Source: Megalopta genalis
Lineage: Eukaryota > Arthropoda > Insecta > Hymenoptera > Halictidae
Direction of reading: 5' to 3'
DNA length: 64,000 bases
Assembly (NCBI RefSeq): GCF_051020955.1
Contig: NC_135013.1
Location: 46,133,087 to 46,197,086, forward strand
The notes under the pieces are model-generated. The model saw only the letters and a program-made list of their open reading frames with translations, made no database searches and was not told the origin of the DNA. The position numbers and the translations under genes are program-made. Below, one piece after another: positions 1-12,271 of this stretch. The number at the start of each line of letters is the position of its first letter. The stretch's first letter is position 1.

Positions 1-1200
1 GATCGTCGCTTCTCGAGCGAACGTTTTCACGATACAGCCCACGAATTCCCCTGCAATCGTCGATCGAACGCAGCCGTTCCGATCGAACCCGTCATGCGTA
101 TCGAACGTTCCGTGTTCCCGAAAATTATTCCTCGGCCCCCGCGAACATTCTCGCTGGTCCAAACCGACCCACCATCTTTGGAATCCGATAACGGGGCGCG
201 CTACGTTTCTCACCCCGTCGCGATTTGCGCACACTCCTGTTCAAGTGTTTACCCCTTGCAGCACGAATACGAGGCGAACACGAAGAAGACAATACACCGG
301 GAAACGGTGTCAGCTCCCCGTTGTCAGCTCTCTCTTACCTGTTGGTCGTTCTTAAGGCATCGGGACTTGAACGGTGTCCAAAAGGGTTTCAATCGGCGGC
401 GGGGGGAGAGGAAGTGGAGGGGAGCAGCGCTCGCTAGGAAATTCCGGTAGACTCAACAGTTGAAGGAAATCGAACAGATATTAGGCGGTTCGAGGCGGCG
501 AGGGCGCGCGCATCGGGCCTTTTCGCAAGCATTGATCGTGGCGGGGGGCGGAGGAGGGGGGCGCGGAAGGGAGGACTCGATGGTGTGGGGTAGTAGCTGT
601 GGTAGCTATATCTACGGTGGATTCCGGAGAGAGCGAGAGAAACGAGTACACGGCGAGAGGGTTAGCGTGGTGGGTGGGGTGGGGGTGTGTACGGGAGCTC
701 GTTGACGAACGGGCTCCGTAGAGGCGAAAAAGGATAAGCATCCGTGAACACTTCGGAACTTTGTATCGTTCTAATGGGCTCGATTCGCGGAGCTTGGTTG
801 TTATGGGAGAGCGTCCGGGCGACCCGACCCGATCCGACGCGATACGACGACGTGAAATTCTAGGTCGCTGTTTCGCGTGCTCACAGATTTCAATTTAATA
901 TCGATCAATTTCGGGAAAGGCAGGATTCGCCGGTGATAACGGGTCCAACGAGTCCTCGTCTCCATCGACGAGACAACGAATTTAATAAATGAGAAAATAT
1001 CATTGTCGATTAGGCCACCGTTCCCGAAGGGCGCCGGAGGGTTTTCTAATGTGAAAATCTGTCCAGCTGTACAGGGCGAGGCTCCGTTCTTCGAGGCCGT
1101 GTTTCAACGCTAGATTCGCGGAACACCGAAAGCAGCTGTTTCGTGTTAGTTTATGAACGTTGCAATTACACATTTATTCGGATTTTTAACGAGCGTCGTT
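1..1200. promoter_or_regulatory. GC/CpG-rich block, possible promoter or non-coding first exon
   Basis: Base composition is far more GC-rich than the AT-rich DNA that follows. It has many CpG and TCGA/CGATCG words, G-runs around 541-575 and 660-690, and purine-rich GAGAG stretches near 628-665. No convincing protein or splice pair was found. It could be the 5' region of the kinase gene, an alternative promoter, or part of a neighbouring gene cut by the window edge. Confidence 0.35.
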
Positions 1201-1210
1201 GTAACACGTA

Positions 1211-2232
1211 CAGTTGATAACAAAAGTATTCGAATATAACTTCTACTTCTACGCCATATATTTAAACAAATATATATTGAAGGGAAGAAATACTTTACGG
1301 TATATTAAAGTAAAGTATATAAATGTCAAAATATGCAAGAAACTTTCGATTTAGTATAAAACGTTATCTACGCAATTAAAAAAATATAAAGGAACATCGA
1401 ATTTTCGTTCAACATAAGCATTCGGACGCCTTATAAAATTCCGTCGATAAGTTATAAAAGTAAATTTTTTTATTAATTTCGATTACTTTAATAATATGTT
1501 TCAAGAAGTTTGACTTTTTAAAAATAAGCATTTATTTAAGATCGATGTCGCTTTTTTGTCTCTATTTTATACGATTTTATAATTTTATAAATATAAATTG
1601 TTATCTTAATTTGTTAATGCATCTGAAGGAATTTGTAAAATTAGTATGCATTTTTGATTGATATTTTCCATGTTACGTCAGCATTCGCGAATAAATGGAC
1701 CAAAACTGCATTCTAATTTTCCTTCAAATGCATTAACAAAATAAGGTGACAAATTATATTTACACACGCTTTATACACGACCGTCTATCCACATGAAGTG
1801 AATTCGGTCGTACGAGTTGCAACAAAAAACGTACATACTATAAACAAATCATAAAATCGTATAAAATAGAGATATAAGACAATATCGATCATAAATAAAG
1901 AATGATTTTAAAAGTGTCAAACTTCTTGAAACATATTATTAAACAATAGAGGTATAAAATTAGTAATAAAAATTAATAAACGAACTGAATTTTATAAGAC
2001 CGTACGCCTTATACTTATGTTATGTATGCACGAAAATTCGATGTTCCTTAATATTTTTTCAATTATGTACCTAATGTTTTACATTAAATCGAAGGTTTCT
2101 TGTATTTTGACATTTATATACTCTACTTTAATATACCGTAAAGTATTTTGTCCCTTCGATGTATATTTATTTAAATATATAGCGTGGAGAGTTAAAATTA
2201 TACTAGTGTTCAAATACTTTCGTTACCAACTG
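1211..2232. mobile_element. Palindromic foldback element, TA-flanked (about 1.0 kb)
   Basis: Nearly the whole segment is an inverted repeat. The left end CAGTTGATAACAAAAGTATT is answered by the right end AATACTTTCGTTACCAACTG. Internal pairs include the GAAGGRAATT word at about 1625 and about 1720 and a TTTTATACGATTTTATAA segment at about 1565 answered at about 1855. TA sits on both sides. No open frame is meaningful. It shares interior sequence with the foldback at 14795-16586. Confidence 0.75.
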
Positions 2233-2544
2233 TATATAATAACGTATGTAATAAATAACTCGTAAATGTATTTTGTCATTTTGATGGGTTCTTAAATCTA
2301 GTATTAATAGAGAAAAACACTGCATCGACTAAACTTCCTTCTTACTGAAACGCGTACAATCTGGTGTTGATAGTTTTCGAATAGATGAACTCGTGGAAGA
2401 CGCATGAAGGTTGAGCCAGCTCAGTCTAACGCATTTTTTTCTGTCGGCACCAAACATCTGAAATATTTGAGCGACCTTGTTTTAGGTATACACTGATTCT
2501 ATCACTATCTTATGTTTCGAAAATGAAAAACAAAAACGTAATTA

Positions 2545-3535
2545 GTGTAAGTGTAGGTATTACTGCGGACGTTCCAAATAATGCGGTATTTTATAAAAGT
2601 AATAAAATCTAACATTTTATAGTGTGAAATCCTCTAAAAATGAATCTCATAATTGTTTGTACGTTTAATATTGATAATTTGTGACATACAAATAACTGTA
2701 ATCGCAGTTTTAATTCATTTATCGACTTTCGATAGTCCTATGAAATACTCATAATGGCAGCTGTGTGAACGCTGAATCGGAAGGCATTTATATATTTTGC
2801 TAATTAATAATAAACTATTCATTTTAGCGTTATTTTTTGATAAAGTAATGCTTAATATAAAGTAATACTTTGATAAAAAATCGACTTGTAACTCGTTTTT
2901 ATAGTTGTTGACCATCGGTAACTATAAAAACGAGCCGCAAGGCTCGAATAGTCCTATCTCCTCTTCCCAAGTTGTCCATTTTTGTGTACAAGCTGAGCGT
3001 CAATTAGAAAGGATTTACTGTATTTGGCACATAGTTTTTTTTACCATGCGTGTACATAACGGCGGTGCTTTAGCGAACTACGTACCTTAACCTATATAGC
3101 GCAGTTTTCGATGAGCCGGTGCGAACACGCTCGATCGTAGAGTACCTATTACTTAATTTGTAAAGTGCTACAATTTGAATATCTTGATCCTAGGAATCGT
3201 AGCTGTGTGTATATATTTAAAAGAAAGTAGGTAAAGTACAACGGAAGAAGTCAAAGGAAAGAGAACGAAAAATATCAAACGATATAAAGAAAAGGAAAAA
3301 TGTAGCCTTGCAAGAACGTCGGAACGTCCGCAGTATTTTTTTTAAATATATGTGCACGTATGGTTTCTTTACATTTTGCTTTTAATGAAATTTATGCTTC
3401 TAGAGTTTCAATATTTTACTTAAGAGAAGTAAATGTTCAAGTTAGAGAATAATAGATATAGCTCAAGGTTGTGAATTTATTGGCGTAAAAGGTCTCATTT
3501 TCATTGAGAAACCACAGTAATATCTATACTTGTCC
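2545..3535. mobile_element. Pogo-like non-autonomous element, copy A (internally deleted)
   Basis: Ends resemble GTGTAAGTGTAGGTATTACTG and its inverse near 3520-3535, next to TA. It aligns along its length with copy B (8040-9237) but lacks most of the helix-turn-helix coding segment near 3310. It carries a fragment of the small palindromic MITE seen alone at 28468-28663 (here about 2883-3018). Confidence 0.75.
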
Positions 3536-4051
3536 TAGTAGACCGCGGATTTTTGCGCGAATTAAAATTTTCTTCATCAGCTAAATCGAAACAGTGGTTA
3601 AGCAAGAATTCTCTCTTTTGCTTAATAATTTAAACTGTCTCAAAATAAAACTTAATCATAACCTTACATTTCTCTGATGCATTCTCCTTTATGTTTCGTG
3701 TACTAATTCTTCTCGTATGTGCACGCAAGAAATCTGCAGTCTAATGATTACGGTTTTCTGTGTGCATATTTTAGACGATCTATAGAAAATGAATGGGTCG
3801 AAAGAAAGGGAAAAGGAGGGAATGTGAATTGTAATGGACTCTGAGGGTAACATGTTTTCGTATAGTCTGATGTGTGCACCTCTTATCGCAATGTAGGTTA
3901 TGCGAGGTAACAGTGCAGTGGGTATGCGAAATTACGGCGTACTTGTAAAAACTTCTGAGAAATGCTAAATTTTGATATACTTCTCACATTAGATCCATTC
4001 TACATATGTATAATATAATAAAATGGACCAGTCTACTAGACAATAACTGTA

Positions 4052-4378
4052 ATACTTTTTTTTTTTAATTTTGCTATTACTTGGAATGACAAAAAAAGAT
4101 GGAAACTCATATCTTTCAACTTTTAATCCATGACAAATCGCAGTTTTTCACGAATTTCCACCAAAAATAGGTAATTTTTATATCTTTCAGTGGCTGTAGC
4201 TTGACAATGCGTCAATCGATTTCGATGAAGTTTTCAGCGCGCGTACAAGTTGCCGAGATCAACAAAGTGCATTTTTTTTTAATTTTCGTTATAAACTCAG
4301 ATAAAAAGTTGAAAAACGTGAGTTTTTCATTTCTTTTTTTTTGTCATTCCAAGTAATAGCAAAATTTAAAAAAGTATC
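4052..4378. repeat. Inverted-repeat element of about 330 bp
   Basis: The left arm (T-run, then TTTTGCTATTACTTGGAATG) is mirrored by CATTCCAAGTAATAGCAAAA near 4343-4363. Inner arms with TCAACTTTT / AAAAGTTGA also pair. A related segment lies at about 35775-35915. It is probably a MITE, but the exact ends are unclear. Confidence 0.5.
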
Positions 4379-4476
4379 CATCCATCGTCTAAAAAAATTT
4401 CAACCATTCGATCAAGTTTTAAAAGAAATTACACCTTTTTCAAGTTTTCCTATTTATAAGCTCGCTGCTGTATATA

Positions 4477-5622
4477 CAAGGTGTTCCATTTTAATCTCCC
4501 AGGGTAAATACATATCTGGAAAAGTATGAATTATATGAAAAACTATTTCAGACAGAAGTTGTACGGTTTCGAGGGGGACAGATTGTGCCGTTATTTATTT
4601 GACCTTGTGGTAACCTTTAAAAACTCTACAAAGGTCAGCTTCGAATTTTTAAATTAGAACCTGCATTTTTTGTTAGATATTGTTGTAGCGAGCATCGTGG
4701 CGTTCTCGAAGCACCGCTCAAATGCAACTTTTCCGTAACGTATTTCCGCAAACTAAGACGCAAACTTTTTTAAGTCAACGTAACGTGCCGCCGTTTACCT
4801 GATGTAAACCGCGGTCAGAGTTGTTGAGACACGTTTGGAGAAGCTCGACTAAATACGACTAACGTTAATACGATTAAGTTGGATTCATTAGTCGTAAATC
4901 ATTTCCTCAAACGTAACTGCTTTCGTTGGTCATTCGCGGCAAAACTACCTTCGTTAGTCACAATTACGTTTTAGCCAGTATTTATGATTACTAAGTCAAT
5001 AGTCATTTAGCATATGGAAAATAATTTTTTGCTGATATTTCCTCATCTATTTTTATTAACTCTAAGTAAGATACATAATTTTTTTATATAAAGGTGTGAA
5101 CCAATAATTACATGACGACGTGTTGTATTCAATTTTTTTATTTTCAGTTCTTTTACATATAAATTTATTTATATGTAAATTAAATTAATTAATTATATAT
5201 CATATTTTATAAATTAAATATTATATTAATTATTACATATATTGTACTAATTATTATATATATATATTATATAATTAATTAATTATAAATGATATGTTCA
5301 ATATATAATGGTGAGATTTTTCTGATTAAAATGGGACGAGGCACGACATATTTCGAACCATATTTATACAATATGAATATGTATTGAGCAACTTGAACAT
5401 GTACAGGGTGAGTCATATAACTTGCATGTCCCAAATAACTTTTAAGTTATGCAACTAATTAAAAAGTGAAAAATACGAAGTTGTATAGAATTTCTTTTGT
5501 ACGCGGTGTAGTTTTCGAAATTTCAAGGTCAGCATCCTTTTTCTTTTAAATGAAAAACATTTTTTCATATTATCCATACTTTTCAAGATATTTAACCTGA
5601 GGGATTAAAACGGGACACTCTG
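4477..5622. mobile_element. Composite of CAGGGTG/CAAGGTG-ended elements, boundaries uncertain
   Basis: The left end TACAAGGTGTTCCATTTTAATC is answered by GATTAAAATGGGAC at about 5323-5336 and again by GGATTAAAACGGGACACTC before TGTA at 5621-5624. A second left-type end, TACAGGGTGAGTCATATAAC, lies at 5402. This looks like at least two related TA-flanked elements side by side or nested. An AT-rich stretch fills 5155-5300. Confidence 0.45.
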
Positions 5623-5869
5623 TATGCGAGACTAATGATTGCGATTATAATTTTATATTTGCTGTTTCAAAAATACAAAATGAGGTACGCTGTGGATTTG
5701 GTTCGAAACAGCGAAGATATTAAAAGAATTTAGCTATATAAATTGCATTATTTTCAACTGATCCAAATAATTAACCCCTTCGATGTGTAGTCCGTGCGTG
5801 GTATATATCCGAGCCATATTGTATAATTTGTGGTGTTGTATGAAAAATTTCATTTACCACGATCTTTAT

Positions 5870-5997
5870 ATGAAAATGTTCTACCAGGCTTCTACGAGTT
5901 ATTAATGAAAAACGCTGACCAATGAGAGACGAGATCAGCTTCGATCGCTCGTTGGCTGGGTCGCCTCGCGCTAGCTGAGATCTCGCCTCTCATTGGA
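5870..5997. mobile_element. CAGGGTGTCCC MITE, fragment
   Basis: It contains the family core: CGAGTTATTAATGAAAAACG, then GACCAATGAGAG and the inverted CTCTCATTGG. Both outer ends are missing. Confidence 0.7.
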
Positions 5998-6394
5998 CAC
6001 CACCGTATCCCTAGGATCGGATACATTCTTTAGCAATTAGCGCACAGTATGTGACGGATTTTGGGCGGCCAGAAATAAAATGAACGCTTCATTGAATTTC
6101 GCTGAAGCTACAGATTCCCTCTGTTCAACGCATTCGAAGACACATTACCTACATTGTAAACGCATCAGATAGAATGCAATGTTTCCAGGAGGCGTACAGT
6201 GTGTCGCATAATGTATGCATAAAACTCGAATTACTGAAATATTTAGTTCAGTAAATCTTTTGTCCTAAAGCGTTAACAAAGGAACGTAGATTTTAATGTT
6301 ACACAATTTTGTTGTCGTCCAAAGTGGTATTAAAAATGTGTCCAGAACAATACATTTTTTTCAAACTATTACCATTGGCAGATTGTTTACGGCA

Positions 6395-6570
6395 GGGCTC
6401 GGAATTAAACGGCACACGACAGAGACGGAGCATTTTCAGAGGTTGCTCTCTGAAATGTGCTGCAAGAGAGATATCTCAGAAATGAGATTGGACGATGCCA
6501 CTCTGCTGCAACGCATCTAGGAGCGGTCTCTGAAAATGCTCTGTCTCTGTCGCGTACAGTTAATTTGTGT
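6395..6570. repeat. Foldback repeat of about 170 bp
   Basis: The left arm ACGACAGAGACGGAGCATTT is mirrored by AAATGCTCTGTCTCTGTCGC at about 6534-6553, with GGAATTAA and TTAATT words outside. The left edge GGCAGGGCTCGGAATTAA recurs in similar form at about 62946, so it is a dispersed element. Confidence 0.55.
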
Positions 6571-7233
6571 CCTGGTTTACGTTATTAATTTGCTTTTTAC
6601 AGATTACGTTTAGTACTATAATATCTTCAAAACTTCCGAATCATTTTTTGAAAATATTGGCAATTCGCACTAATTTGTTCAGTTCATCAACTTGTACTTA
6701 GATTCGACTTTACAAAAAACTAGTTCCTTGATTTTTAGCACGTTAATTTATGGAACATTAAACTTCATATCGACGTCAATTTTAGCTGCTCGAATTTGTC
6801 CGAAACGATTAAGGCATGCCCAGTCAGAGCTGCATAACTGGCAACCCAGCACTCGCGTTTCGGTATTACGTTTATTTATGTTAAAATGTAATTATTTATG
6901 TTAAAAATAAAGGATTATTTTTAAAATGCACAACACAGTGTTACAGACAACGACACCCCGTAAATACCTTCCACAAATTTTTCCAGACGTTTCTACTGAT
7001 TTGATAAAATGACGTTCCGAACGAAAATTAGCAACAAATTACAATAGCGAGTATCGTCAAGAAAATTTCTATTTCATAAATAATTAAAATCGCTTTAAGT
7101 TTCTTGAACAAACTTGTACATTTTTTATGTGTCACTCGATGTATCTTTGTATTCTCTTTAACAAACGTATCAGGATAACTAAATAAAAAATTAATTAGTT
7201 TAAAAGTCATAAGTTTTGTCCTAAATGCCCATA

Positions 7234-7566
7234 CAGGGTGCCCCAAAAGTTATTCAAAATCAGGAAATAAGCGGTTCCTGCGGTCATTTCAAATAATTTT
7301 TTCCTTAGCGGAAATTCAATCCGCGGCTTAGTTTACGAGTTATTAACGAAAACCACTGACCAATGAGAAGAGAGATCGACTGGCCGAGCCAACGAGCGGT
7401 CGAAGTTCAGATTGGCGCCTCGTGCCAGTCGAGCTCGCCTCTCATTGGTCAGCGTTTTTCGTTAATAACTCGTAGACGAAGTCGCGGATTGCATTTTCGT
7501 TAAAGAAAAAGTTGCTCGAAATCATCTCGGGAACCCCTAATTTTCCGTAACTTTTGAGACACCCTG
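7234..7566. mobile_element. CAGGGTGTCCC MITE, complete copy (333 bp)
   Basis: Both ends are present: TA/CAGGGTGCCCCAAAAG and CTTTTGAGACACCCTG/TA. Long arms with GAGTTATTAACGAAAA and ACCAATGAGA are mirrored by TCTCATTGGT and TTTTCGTTAATAACTCGT. The TA duplication points to the Tc1/mariner superfamily. Confidence 0.88.
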
Positions 7567-8425
7567 TACACGCGACACACTGTGAGGCGATCGAATGCCC
7601 CGATCTTCGGAAGATTTAGGCAGCGCGAGAGCGAGACCGCATTGAAAATGTTACTGTTTGATACGCGCAGACAAATGCCATCGAAGTTTTCGGTTTCCTG
7701 GAATGCACACACGTGTGCATCAAAAAGCTGTGCCGTTCAGGCTGTTCTGTGGTGAAACGAGCCATTCTAAGCGTCAATGCTGTTTTCCCTAGATCCGCCC
7801 ATTTCGCTGCGGCGCGGCGCGGGTATGGATTCGGGCGGGGAAGTTGGGGCGCGGCGGGATGACAAAAAGTTGATTGACCATGTGCTCCAAGTAAATTCAC
7901 AAACAGACACGGACGAACCTATTGGCCGTTCAGCCACGACGGGATTGCACGAATATTCCGAATATTTCTAGACTTGATATCTTAATTTTAGCATTCGCGG
8001 GATGTCGAGACGCGATCGATACGAAGCGACGAATCCATAGGGTAAGTGTTGGTATTACTGCGAACGCCCCAAATAATGCGGTATTTTATAAAAGTAATAA
8101 AATCTAACATTTTATAGTGTGAAATCCTCTAAAAATGAATCTCATAATTGTTTGTACGTTTAATATTGATAATTTGTGACATACAAATAACTGTAATCGC
8201 AGTTTTAATTCATTTATCGACTTTCGATAGTCCTATGAAATACTCATAATGGCAGCTGTGTGAACGCTGAATCGGAAGGCATTTATATATTTTGCTAATT
8301 AATAATAAACTATTCATTTTAGCGTTATTTTTTGATAAAGTAATGCTTAATATAAAGTAATACTTTGATAAAAAATCGACGTACACTCTCATTATCATCT
8401 ATTCTCAAATATTATTTACTAACAG

Positions 8426-8607
8426 TACAGTAAATGGACAATTTGGGAAGAGGAGATACGATTATTCGAGCCTTGTAACTCGTTTTTATAGTTGTTGACA
8501 ATCGGTAACTATAAAAACGAGCCGCAAGGCTCGAATAGTCCTATCTCCTCTTCCCAAGTTGTCCATTTTTGTGTACAAGCTGAGCGTCAATTAGAAAGAA
8601 TTTACTG
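8426..8607. mobile_element. Small palindromic MITE nested in copy B
   Basis: It has arms GGACAATTTGGGAAGAGGAG / CTCCTCTTCCCAAGTTGTCC and AACTATAAAAACGAG / CTCGTTTTTATAGTT. It ends in TTTACTG/TA like the solitary copy at 28468-28663. The left terminus is shortened. Confidence 0.7.
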
Positions 8608-8906
8608 TATTTGGCACATAGTTTTTTTTACCATGCGTGTACATAACGGCGGTGCTTTAGCGAACTAAGTACCTTAACCTATATAGCGCAGTTTTCGATG
8701 AGCCGGTGCGAACACGCTCGATCGTAGAGTACCTATTACTTAATTTGTAAAGTGCTACAATTTGAATATCTTGATCCTAGGAATCGTAGCTGTGTGTATA
8801 TATTTAAAAGAAAGTAGGTAAAGTACAACGGAAGAAGTCAAAGGAAAGAGAACGAAAAATATCAAACGATATAAAGAAAAGGAAAAATGTAAGGTTATGC
8901 TACCCT

Positions 8907-9000
8907 AAAGAAAACGTGGCGTTAGCCTTGCAAGAAATTCGTGGAGAAAACTCTGTTGCACAAATATTTCGGAAACATAACATTCCAGAGTATGTAATCG
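8907..9000 (+). pseudogene. Remnant of Psq-type helix-turn-helix of a pogo-like transposase
   Basis: In the frame starting AAAGAAAACGTG the sequence reads ENVALALQEIRGENSVAQIF and then RKHNIPE. The pattern ALxxIRxGxSxxxxxRxxxIPxS is the Psq/CENP-B N-terminal DNA-binding domain of pogo transposases. The same segment with different changes is in copy D (32330-32412, GGNSIAQ) and, inverted, in copy C (about 11550-11640). No catalytic DDE domain was found. The family call is based on motif recognition only. Confidence 0.55.
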
Positions 9001-9409
9001 GAATGTCCGCAGTATTTTTTTTTAATATATGCACACACACATACGTATGGTTTCTTTACGTTTTGCTTTTTAATGAAATTTATGCTTCTAGAGATCCAAT
9101 ATTTTGAGAGAAGTAAATGTTCAAGTTAAAGAATAATAAGTACAGCTGAAATTGTCAATTTATTGGCGTAAAAGGTCTAATTTTCTCTGTCAAAGTTCGC
9201 CTTTGTTGAGAAACCTCAGTAATACCTACACTTACCCTAGGTCCTAAGATCCCCGACAGCGAGCAATCTGCAATCTGATCTGCCTCGGTGTTTCTTCGAC
9301 TCCCGTTTTACTATATAACTACGGTGACCGTACGTTCTTTATTTAACCCCTTCCACTATAACAACCAGTCAGACACGTGCCGCAGATTCCATACATTATC
9401 TACTATATA

Positions 9410-10270
9410 CAGGGTATCCGATTTTAATCTACACATACAAATAACTCATTAATTACACACTGTATAAAAAAATGTTTCCCCACAGAAATTAAATGGTTTC
9501 GTGGGGTCTACGAAATGGCACAATTGATTTTTCTGTAAGTGCACGCGTACGGGGCAAATGAAGGTTAACTTTATTCCTTCGAACGGAATCATATAATTTT
9601 GTGTACGCTTGTCGATTAAGTTCATCATTCTGAATACCAAAATATTGATAACAATTTCTTAGTTTGCAAATACTAACTCTTTCTTTGCAAATATTGTAAA
9701 GTGGTAGTCGTATCAATATTGACTGCTTTATGGTAACACCGACTGTTGACGAATACTTCGTAGAGATCATTTCAACATTCGAGGTTCGAAGCTTCGAGGT
9801 TCGAGCTTCTTTAGAGCGTTTATTTAAGTACGTTGAAAAAGTTGAATTTCATTACGTTATTATTCGATGTATTGGCAGGAAATATTGTACATGACTTTAT
9901 TTTATTGCTATTTTTCATCGGTTCAAAAGTTTCGCCCATTCGCAAGATGTAGATGCGTATGTTGATACGACCTTGTAATATTTGTGCTAAAATATCTCGT
10001 GAACTCATAATTTTCTGCTACGCTCAGTCCAATATCTTTTTATCCGAAACGGCGAAAACTAAATCGATTCATTAATATATTCAACATTCTGTGATATTGT
10101 TTAGAAAAGTCAAAGTTGATCTTCGTTCGCTCTGTGCGCATTCATTTTCAAAAGAAATAAATTATGTCGTTTTGTAGACCTCACAAAACCGTTTAATTTT
10201 TTTTGTGTATTATATACATAGTATGTATTAACGAGTTATTTCTGTTTATGGATTAAAATCGGACACCGTG
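9410..10270. mobile_element. TA-flanked element with CAGGGTATCCGATTTTAATC ends (861 bp)
   Basis: The left end CAGGGTATCCGATTTTAATC is mirrored by GATTAAAATCGGACACCGTG before TA at 10271. Inner arms with TTAAATGGTTTCGTGGGGTC / CCTCACAAAACCGTTTAA also pair. The interior is AT-rich and I recognise no transposase in it. Confidence 0.75.
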
Positions 10271-11397
10271 TATATCGTTGCTATTTATTTCTTTTAAATC
10301 GAAACAGAAAGAAGACGTACAGAGTAATTATTAAGGACGAAGAAGTGCTCAACAACGCAGCTGTGACAGAAAAATGTAGTGCCACGGGGGGTTAATCCTT
10401 CTATCGTGTTCATAAAAACTTACATTAATGGTATTCGAGTCATACATATATACATACATATACATAATAATTAACAAAAAATTACGAAATTATTTTATGA
10501 AAATACGTAATTACTAATGTAAAGATACAAAACCGAATGAAAATTTATTTATAGAATTCGGTAAGTTTTACGCCAATGAGTCGGTAAGTAAAAAATGTTA
10601 CGCGGAACATTATCGTTAAAACGATCGATAAAACATAAATTTCAAAATCTGTATGCATTCTTCCCGTTCGTTTCGAACATTTCGGGATTAATTAAGTGAA
10701 AAGTGCGAAGTACACACGCTTGCTCTTGTTACGCCGAAGAGTATTAATTAAATACCGAGCCTCGCGAATTGTACAGCATTTTTTAACTAGTATGAACACT
10801 TCGTTTTATTGTTACAAAATTATATATTTCACGCGCTGCTTGTACGAAAAACGCAAATCATGATGCAACCATCTGCCACGCGAAGTTATGTACTCCGTAC
10901 AATAGAATAGATTGTTACAATAAAAAAAGGAAAATAGGCGATTGTACTTTGCAGTTAGTTATTGGAGAATTGTTTCACTGAAAATTTCGTTCTTTATTCT
11001 TCTGTTCGAATATACGTTCCCCTACACGTATACATATATATGTGTACATGTACATTCGAAATCGAATTTCAGGAACTTAGAGCAAGGCCGTTCAACTTAT
11101 TAATAGTCGTTTCCCTCGCGCCGCCGAAACGAAATTTATGAAAAAAGCTTATGATGAAAACTGTAGAATAACAGAACGTGCGTTCAAGGCTGGCCGTATT
11201 TTTAGTAACCCGGAAATATAGGATACTCGGCCGGGGACTTGTGTTTCTCTCTACCTGTTTCGATATACATAATCGCTGAAATCGGTGACATGAAAAAATC
11301 AATCCAGTCGTCGTACATCGGTGAAAGTTAAGAATTGAATCGCAGGTTTGATCATTGGATCGAACGTAACCTATTATTACGAACGAACTATACCTAT
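10271..11397. other. Unannotated AT-rich stretch
   Basis: I see no gene, convincing splice pair or complete element here. Short microsatellite-like TACATATA runs occur at about 10443-10470 and 11030-11050. It is presumably intronic. Confidence 0.5.
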
Positions 11398-12271
11398 TAT
11401 TCTTTAACTTGATATTTACTTTCCCCAAAATATTGGATCTCTGAAAGCACAAATTTCATTAAAAAGCGTAATGTAAAGAAATTACGGTTATACAAATACT
11501 GTGGACGTTCCGATTACTGCGTTAATAGAAAGAGATGAGAGATAGAATGCTATATTCCCGAGATATTTGTGCAATAGAGTTTCCTCCACGAATTTCTTGC
11601 AAATCTAATGCCACGTTTTCCTTACGGTAGCATAACCTCACATTTTTCCTTTTCTTTATATCGTTTGATATTTTTCGTTCCCTTTCCTTTCACTTCTTCC
11701 TTTGCACTTTTCCTATTTTCCTTTAAATATACAGGCACAGCTACAATTCCTAGGATCAAGATATTCTCACTGTAACACTTTCGATTGAGCCTGTTTGCAC
11801 CGGCTCGTCGAGAACTGCGCTGTATAGGTTAAGGTACACAGTTCGGCAAAGCGCTGTTACTGCATGGTGAAAAATTATGCGCTAAGTACTGTGTTAGTAA
11901 ATAATATTTAAGGACAGATGATAGCGTACGTCGATTTTCTGATCAAAGTAATGATTACTTTATCTAAAAATAACGCTAAAATGAATAGTATTAGTTACAA
12001 AAATATAAATGTCTTTCGAATCAGCCTTCACAGCTGCCGTTACGAGTATTTCATTACACTCAACGTTTTCATAAGCTTCCGAATATCAAAAGTCGATAAA
12101 TGAATTGGAACTGCGATCGCTGTTACTTATGCCATAAATTATCAATATTAAACGTATGAAAAATTATGAAATTCATTTTTAGAAAAGTACACACTAGAAA
12201 ATGTTAGATTTTATTGCTTTTTTAAAACATCGCAGTATTTGGGGCGTCCGCAGTAGTACCCACACTTACCC
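11398..12271. mobile_element. Pogo-like non-autonomous element, copy C (inverted, left-truncated)
   Basis: It aligns in reverse orientation with copies B and D. It ends at CACACTTACCC/TA (12272-12273), the family terminus. The other terminus is missing, with similarity fading at about 11398. It contains the antisense helix-turn-helix remnant around 11550-11640. Confidence 0.72.

Larger units (their letters stand above)
8040..9237. mobile_element. Pogo-like non-autonomous element, copy B (best copy)
   Basis: TA-flanked element of 1198 bp. The left end is GGGTAAGTGTTGGTATTACTG and the right end is AGTAATACCTACACTTACCC. It is not palindromic inside, so it is a decayed transposon rather than a simple foldback. 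It contains the small palindromic MITE at 8426-8607 and a helix-turn-helix coding remnant at about 8907-9000. Confidence 0.82.

Noticed and set aside
3870..3910. Possible donor TGCGAG/gtaaca as the end of the missing C1 half
   Set aside because: The frame upstream reads HLLSQCRLCE, lacks the expected Trp-Gly and CHHC pattern, and has no suitable acceptor. It also lies just outside a repeat element.
9344..10400. Possible TTAA element (TTAACCCCTTCC ... GGGGGGTTAA) around the 9410 element
   Set aside because: Inverted similarity fails after about eight bases, so it is not convincing.
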